Below are positions 58,723 through 64,000 of a DNA stretch of 64,000 nt, in pieces; within the stretch, counting starts at the first letter, position 1; every line of letters begins with the position of its first letter. The position numbers and the translations under genes were made by a program. The notes under the pieces were generated by a model. That model was not told where the DNA came from and did not search any database. It was given only the letters and a program-made list of their open reading frames with translations. Source of the DNA: Erythroxylum novogranatense (Eukaryota; Streptophyta; Magnoliopsida; Malpighiales; Erythroxylaceae); the NCBI GenBank assembly GCA_029891385.1, contig CM057230.1:32257402-32321401 (forward strand). The letters run 5' to 3'.

Positions 58723-59820
58723 TGGGAATTTGATCGTAATAACTTTTTAGACCACTTAAAATGAGTGTGAATTAATCGGATTTGTTTGGAAAGAGGGGAT
58801 TAGAAGTGAAAATGTAGATTGATCGAATTGATTCATAACCCTTTTCTTTTGTTGAGGTTGGGATCGGGGTTATATGTAATTCTTCGCGCTTTCAGAATTC
58901 TTTCTGTGTTTGTTCTAACGAGCCCTATTTATCAGTGGCAAGTTGTGTTCTATATTTTCTTTTTGCACCTTCAAGTTATACTTTTGTTGTATATTTTTTC
59001 TCTTACCTTTTTCCTGGACTTTGCACTACTTTGTTTGGTAAGTTTTTGCTACTTTTGTATGATGACCAACTTTTTCTCTTTACTGTTTTTTGAACTTTTA
59101 GTCGGTAAGGATTTTGTATAACCCTTTTCTTTTTCTTTTTTATTTTTAAGACGCAAATTATGCCTGCTTTCATTGAACAGACACTTTTGCTGTTGAATTT
59201 TTTGCTTAACCCCTAATCTTCTTTATAGCTTCCATCTCTGTGGGCTATAATATTCATGTGACATTTTTACTTTTTTCAGTTGCTTAATAACGAGTAGGGA
59301 TGTTATCGTTTGATTTGTCAAGTGAGGACGAAAATAGTAATTTTACATGTGACTAGAATGCCTTTTCCCATAATTCAATTTTTACTATTCTACGACTTGA
59401 GTGGTTCTGTTTCAATGTTCATGTCCTACAAATATGATATGTTGGTTTTTTGTGGATTATAGAAAGCCATTGCATTGTTTTATGAAAACATGTCGAATCT
59501 TTCATAACTGATTTTTTTTCCGTGATTGATGCCCTTTCTGTGTTAAGGTTAAGTTTTACTTAGCAAATCTTTAGAAGCATTGTTATTGTGTTTAGTGGGC
59601 TTTCAATTGGATACAGTCATAAGTAAATTCATGACTGGTGTTACTCACAGAAATTTTGTTTGTTGGAGTTCGTTTGAACGACATCGACGATTACAAGTCT
59701 ATGTAAATCGCTAGTATTCACGTGCTCTTATTCTTACACTTCATCACGCATACACTGGAAATTTTCGATAACTTTTCTACTCGTTTAATATATTTGGTCC
59801 GTTGCTATCTTGGGTTTGGT
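58723..59820. other. Non-coding, T-rich
   Basis: No coding region is supported. One hydrophobic 100-residue plus-strand frame (58819-59121) is explained by T-rich composition. Confidence 0.5.
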
Positions 59821-59849
59821 CTCATCATAAGGATTTATTTGGAGTGGAC

Positions 59850-60340
<491 letters not shown>

Positions 60341-60350
60341 TATATATATA

Positions 60351-60414
60351 AAGCATTTGACAAATGAGGTTTATAATATATATGTACTTCGTCTGTTAAA
60401 TGCTTGAGAATATG
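60351..60414. repeat. Hairpin repeat, third diverged copy
   Basis: Reads aagcatttgacaaatgaggt, an AT spacer, then acttcgtctgttaaatgctt: the same module as at 57899 and 58583 with a few changes. Confidence 0.75.
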
Positions 60415-60954
60415 TAGCTTTGTACATTATTATTGGTTTTTTTTTCTTTTAAGATTTTATTAATATAACATCTAACCCTATCTAGATCATTCCAAATTGC
60501 TAATCCTTACACTTTTCTCATTCACTTTTAAGTCTTAATCCCATATTCTAATTCTTAGATATAGTTAACAGTAGATGTTGGGCATAACTTGCTTATTCAT
60601 TGTAACATTATAATAAATATATATATACAGATATTATATTTATAATATATGTATGTATATATTATAATACATTATAATACATACATACATACATACATAC
60701 TTATATATATATAAATATAGTCTAACTTTGAATTGTCAATTATATATTTTTATATATGTAGTCTAACTTTGAATTGTTAATCTACGAAGATGTCTAACTT
60801 TGAATTGTCAATTTACCATATCTCATATGTTGTGTTGTATGAATTTGGGGTGTTTTTCAATCATCATTGTCTTCTTTGTTTTTGTTATCCTATTACTTTG
60901 CTTGACATTTCCTATTGATTTTATTTTTTAGATAGGAACGGTGAAGGTAATTAA
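60415..60954. repeat. AT-rich spacer with triplicated tctaactttgaattgtcaat
   Basis: Three copies of this 20-base word (about 60720, 60761 and 60791) follow a run of acata and tatata repeats. It is the 5' flank of the transposase gene. I could not find the terminal inverted repeat of the Harbinger element here. Confidence 0.65.
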
Positions 60955-62279
60955 ATGGATAATCAGACAAAAAAATTGATTTGTATATATCAATTAGCGC
61001 TTGTTCATGTTGCTTGTCTTGTAATCTATTGGTGGGTGTTACGTAAGAGACATGTGAAACACAAAGTTGAAATGATTACGCCATCGGAGAGAGTGCAATC
61101 AAGGGAGAGTATCATGCGAAAAATTTTATTTCATTCTAATGGGAGAAATATTATTAGAATGCAGCCTAGACCATTCGTAGAATTATGTGATTTATTACTT
61201 GGAAAAGGTGTGCTTCGACCCAATGTAAATGCAACTGTTGAAGAACAAGCGGCGAAGTTTCTATACATATTAGGGCATAATGTTACCAATTGGGAGATTG
61301 CGTTCTTTTGGAGTCGATCTGGGGAAACTATAAGCCGTCATTTTCATAGCGTTTTGAAAGGAATTATACAGCTAGAAGATATGTTTCTAAGACAACCTGA
61401 AGGATTAGAAACCCCATCAGAAATATTGAACAGTAGTAGATTCTACCCATTTTTAAAGGTGATTTTTTTTCTTAACTTGGTTCAATTATAGTAAACAACA
61501 GACAAAATATTTGAGAATAATATACTTCAATGTCAGGATTGTGTTGGTGTAGTTGATTGTACACATATCCGTGTGAAAGTACCTGCTCAAGATGCTCCTA
61601 GAATTCGTGAGAGAAGGGACTATCCAACACAAAATGTGTTATGTGGTTGTTCTTTTGATATGAAGTTCACATATGTATTGGCTGGGTGGGAAGGAACAGC
61701 ATCTGATTCACGGATTATGAAAAATGCACTAACCAGGCGGTTCTCACTTAAAATTCCCCAAGGTAAAAATAGGGCTCAAATCTTATTAACTAATAAATGT
61801 CATATTACATTTTGACATACTTTTATTCATGATAGGAAAATACTATCTTGTTGATCTTTGGATTTATGTTGAGAAGTGGACTTATTACACAGTATAGAGG
61901 GAACGATATCACTTGAAAGAATATTCAAGGAATCCTCCACGAAATGCTCGTGAATTATTCAATCATCGACATTCATCATTGCGTAACATTATTGAACGGG
62001 CATTTGGTGTGTTGAAAAAACGGTTCCCAATTATAGCATCCACCACAGAACCATCCTACGGCATTCATACTAAAAAAAATTATTATGGCTTGTGTCATTC
62101 TGCACAATTTCTTAATAGGTGCAGATCCAGATGATTCATTTCTTAATGAAGAGTACGATGGAGGGGAAAATGATAACCAAGATGGGCATGAAAATGACAA
62201 CAAAGATGATGCACACAATGGAGAAATTATAAAAGATAACATGGCTGCTCATATATGGGCTGATTACACTTTAGGATAG
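60955..62279 (+). pseudogene. PIF/Harbinger transposase (DDE nuclease)
   Basis: Three exons with GT-AG introns: 60955-61458, 61537-61762 and 61836 onward. Exon 1 holds the helical region (EEQAAKFLYILGHNVTNWEI). The DDE_Tnp_4 catalytic triad is visible: Asp in GVVDCTHIRV, Asp in GTASDSRIM, Glu in NIIERAFGVLKKRFP. The C-terminal tail is Asp/Asn-rich and ends at the stop of 62277-62279. Exon 3 carries an extra base near 61850, a missing base near 61908 and a frame change in an A run near 62075, so the protein is not made in full from this copy. It would cut the element ends. The Myb-like partner gene follows on the same strand. Confidence 0.88.
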
Positions 62280-62530
62280 ATATTGCTGCATCACAATAAA
62301 TTTATGTTTTTGATGATTTTATATTGCTTTAAAAATATGTATTGGCTACTTGTATCTAAATATGACATTATTTATTAGTATTGTTAATGTTTTCACATGC
62401 AATTATATCTTTGTAATGCTTATTCATTATTTTTGCCTTTTATATAATTTGGAAATACTTGAAGCTTCAATATTGTGTATGCTTTTGATATAAAATTATA
62501 GATTTTGTAGTTAAATTTGTGACATACAGA
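62280..62530. other. Spacer between the two Harbinger genes
   Basis: Short AT-rich interval with no recognised gene; it should contain the transposase terminator and the promoter of the Myb-like gene. Confidence 0.4.
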
Positions 62531-63506
62531 ATGCCACCCCGAAGAGAGCTTTGCTTTTGGAATCAAGCTATGGACGATGCTTTGGTTGATGCATACTTGC
62601 ACCAGCATCGACAAGGCAATCGTGTTGGTAGGACTTTCACATCATATGCACTTGATAAAATTGAAGCTGAACTAAAGGAAAAATTTCCAGATAAAGGAAT
62701 AGATAAAGAGAAAATAAAAAATCGGAACAAGATTATTAAAAAGAATTGGAGTAAGTGTTTTGATTTATTTTCAAATGGTGGTAGTGGATTTGCGTGGAAT
62801 CCATTAACAAATATGTGGACTGCTGAACTAGAAGTGTGGGAGGCCTTGATCCAGGTGAACTTGTTTAGTAATTTGTTGGAAGAAAATATGATACATGTTG
62901 TGATTTGGTTGATTTATTAACTTATTTTTTTAGCAGGCTAAACCAGAAGCTACTGAGTGGAAACAGAAGCCTGTTCATAACTATGAGAAGATGGTAGAGA
63001 TTTACGGACGTGATAGAGCAACTAGCGAGCATTCTGAAACAACACAGGAGATAATAAGACACACCATTTCTGTCGATAATGGGTTTTCCAACGCCATGGA
63101 TGAAAATGATGACATATTGCATTACAATGACTTAAGTGTGGAAGATAATGTAATGATGGATGGTGATCGCACTGAGTCTCCAATAAGAATGCCAATTCAT
63201 TCAGAAAATGCAAACCCAGGAACATCACAGAAAAGGAAAAACAGGGCTGATGATGATGAAGATGTAATCAAAGATGGTCTTCAGAAAGTTGCAGAAGCTA
63301 TTATAAACTCTACTACATTGTTAGTTAAACCGCATCCCATTTCAGAAGAAGAACTATATAATCATTTGGTAGAGTTGGGACTGGAAGGATCGAAATTTTA
63401 TGAAAGTTATCTTTTCCTTGTTCGTAGGCCAGATGAAGTCAAGGCATTACTTGGTGCACCAATAAATATCCGGAAGGACATGTCGGAGTTTATGATGTCT
63501 TCTTAA
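62531..63506 (+). CDS. PIF/Harbinger Myb/SANT-like DNA-binding protein
   Basis: Two exons, 62531-62854 and 62937-63506, joined in phase across a GT-AG intron, giving an intact protein of 297 residues. The start MPPRRELCFWNQAMDDALVD is preferred to an upstream non-ATG start. Residues 8-100 form the plant Myb/SANT-like domain (WNQAMDDALVDAYLHQ, FTSYALDKIEAELKEKFP, IKNRNKIIKKNWSKCFDLF, GFAWNPLTNMWTAELEVWEA). The middle is acidic, SQKRKNRADDDED may be a nuclear signal, and the C-terminus has EELYNHLVELGLEGSKFYES. In Harbinger elements this protein binds the transposase and helps it reach the nucleus and the element ends. It is intact although the transposase is broken. A host gene domesticated from such a protein is the alternative. 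Confidence 0.82.
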
Positions 63507-63910
63507 GAATAGAAGATAATGTAGTATGTTTTGATGGCTTGGAATCAAGTCCTTTTCCCTCTATTCAATGTGTACATTTTGTCAAATTTTTTTGTATATT
63601 TTGTGGATGAACGTATCATGAAGCCATGTAATTGAGGGAACTAAATGAAACTAATTTTTTGTTTATAATATTATCAATGCAGATAAATGATGTTGTGCAT
63701 GTTTAACTGCTATTGTTTTTCAATGTTACCCTTTATTTCGTGACGATTATTGCTCTTTGAACAATATCCTTGAGACTTACAGGTACCACCAGAATACAAG
63801 TTGGTTATTACTTGATTTTATGGCATTTGATTCTATTGTCTATTTTATGAAACTTGAGTTTCACTTTAGAAGGTGATATATTTATGGCTTACTTGAGTCT
63901 CTGATTTTTT
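63507..63910. other. Non-coding 3' flank
   Basis: No gene and no clear Harbinger terminal repeat were recognised. Confidence 0.45.
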
Positions 63911-63991
63911 ACTTCTCGTCCAGCAAAGCCATTGAACATTGTACTTCTCCTTATCCAACAAAGCCATTGAAGATTGTAATCATTGGTGCAG
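63911..63991 (+). other. Possible host exon start with a short tandem duplication
   Basis: An acceptor-like ttctcgtccag is followed by an open frame ending YPTKPLKIVIIGAG before a GT donor (63992). This resembles the beginning of a dinucleotide-binding fold (GAG), as in phytoene desaturase or other FAD enzymes. The preceding 32-35 bases are an imperfect copy of the same stretch (acttctc...ccagcaaagccattgaacattgta). The window ends at once, so identity is a guess. Confidence 0.25.
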
Positions 63992-64000
63992 GTAATCAAA

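Noticed and set aside
58819..59121. 100-residue hydrophobic plus-strand frame
   Set aside because: T-rich DNA yields Phe/Leu-rich frames. There is no start context or homology and it lies between repeats.

Overview
This is plant nuclear DNA, most likely from a dicot with an AT-rich genome. The signs are plant-type Ty1/copia and Ty3/gypsy (Tat and Athila) LTR retrotransposons, a PIF/Harbinger DNA transposon with GT-AG introns, a LINE tail and one small plant-style membrane-protein gene. I cannot name the species. There are no bacterial operons, CRISPR arrays, rRNAs or tRNA genes. Nearly all long open frames belong to transposable elements, and most carry stops or frameshifts.

Layout. 1-1776: 5' part of a Ty1/copia element on the minus strand (LTR, PBS, gag, zinc knuckle, protease). 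2212-3763: a copia LTR. 3800-5698: a decayed plus-strand copia. 6750-27517: a minus-strand Tat-type Ty3/gypsy element with matching 5-bp target duplications (GAAAC). It has two RNase H domains, a 3' region of 65-bp and 83-bp tandem repeats, and an extra gene on the opposite strand (7985-10141). Its integrase frame is split by a nested plus-strand Athila element (11827-22052). 28035-30518: a MITE, a LINE tail and a copia gag-protease relic. 31437-44679: a minus-strand copia element (duplication GTTAT) whose RNase H is split by a 4.26-kb solo LTR (33476-37739, duplication TTGAT).

46148-46600 holds the one convincing host gene, a 150-residue single-pass membrane protein. 49301-51960 is a badly decayed Athila-like gypsy. 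53157-57608 is a second giant solo LTR (duplication GCTCT). 57.9-60.4 kb holds hairpin repeats around three intron-separated exon fragments of aconitase, plus tandem repeats and a 98-bp AT microsatellite. 60955-63506 is the coding part of a PIF/Harbinger element: a frameshifted DDE transposase followed by an intact two-exon Myb/SANT-like gene. The window may end in a host exon.

The history can be partly ordered from the nesting. Tat landed in a small AT-rich repeat array and Athila then landed in Tat. The copia at 31-45 kb was later cut by a long LTR that has since recombined to a solo form. The most unusual items are the antisense gene and satellite-like array of the Tat element, and the captured aconitase exons between hairpin repeats.
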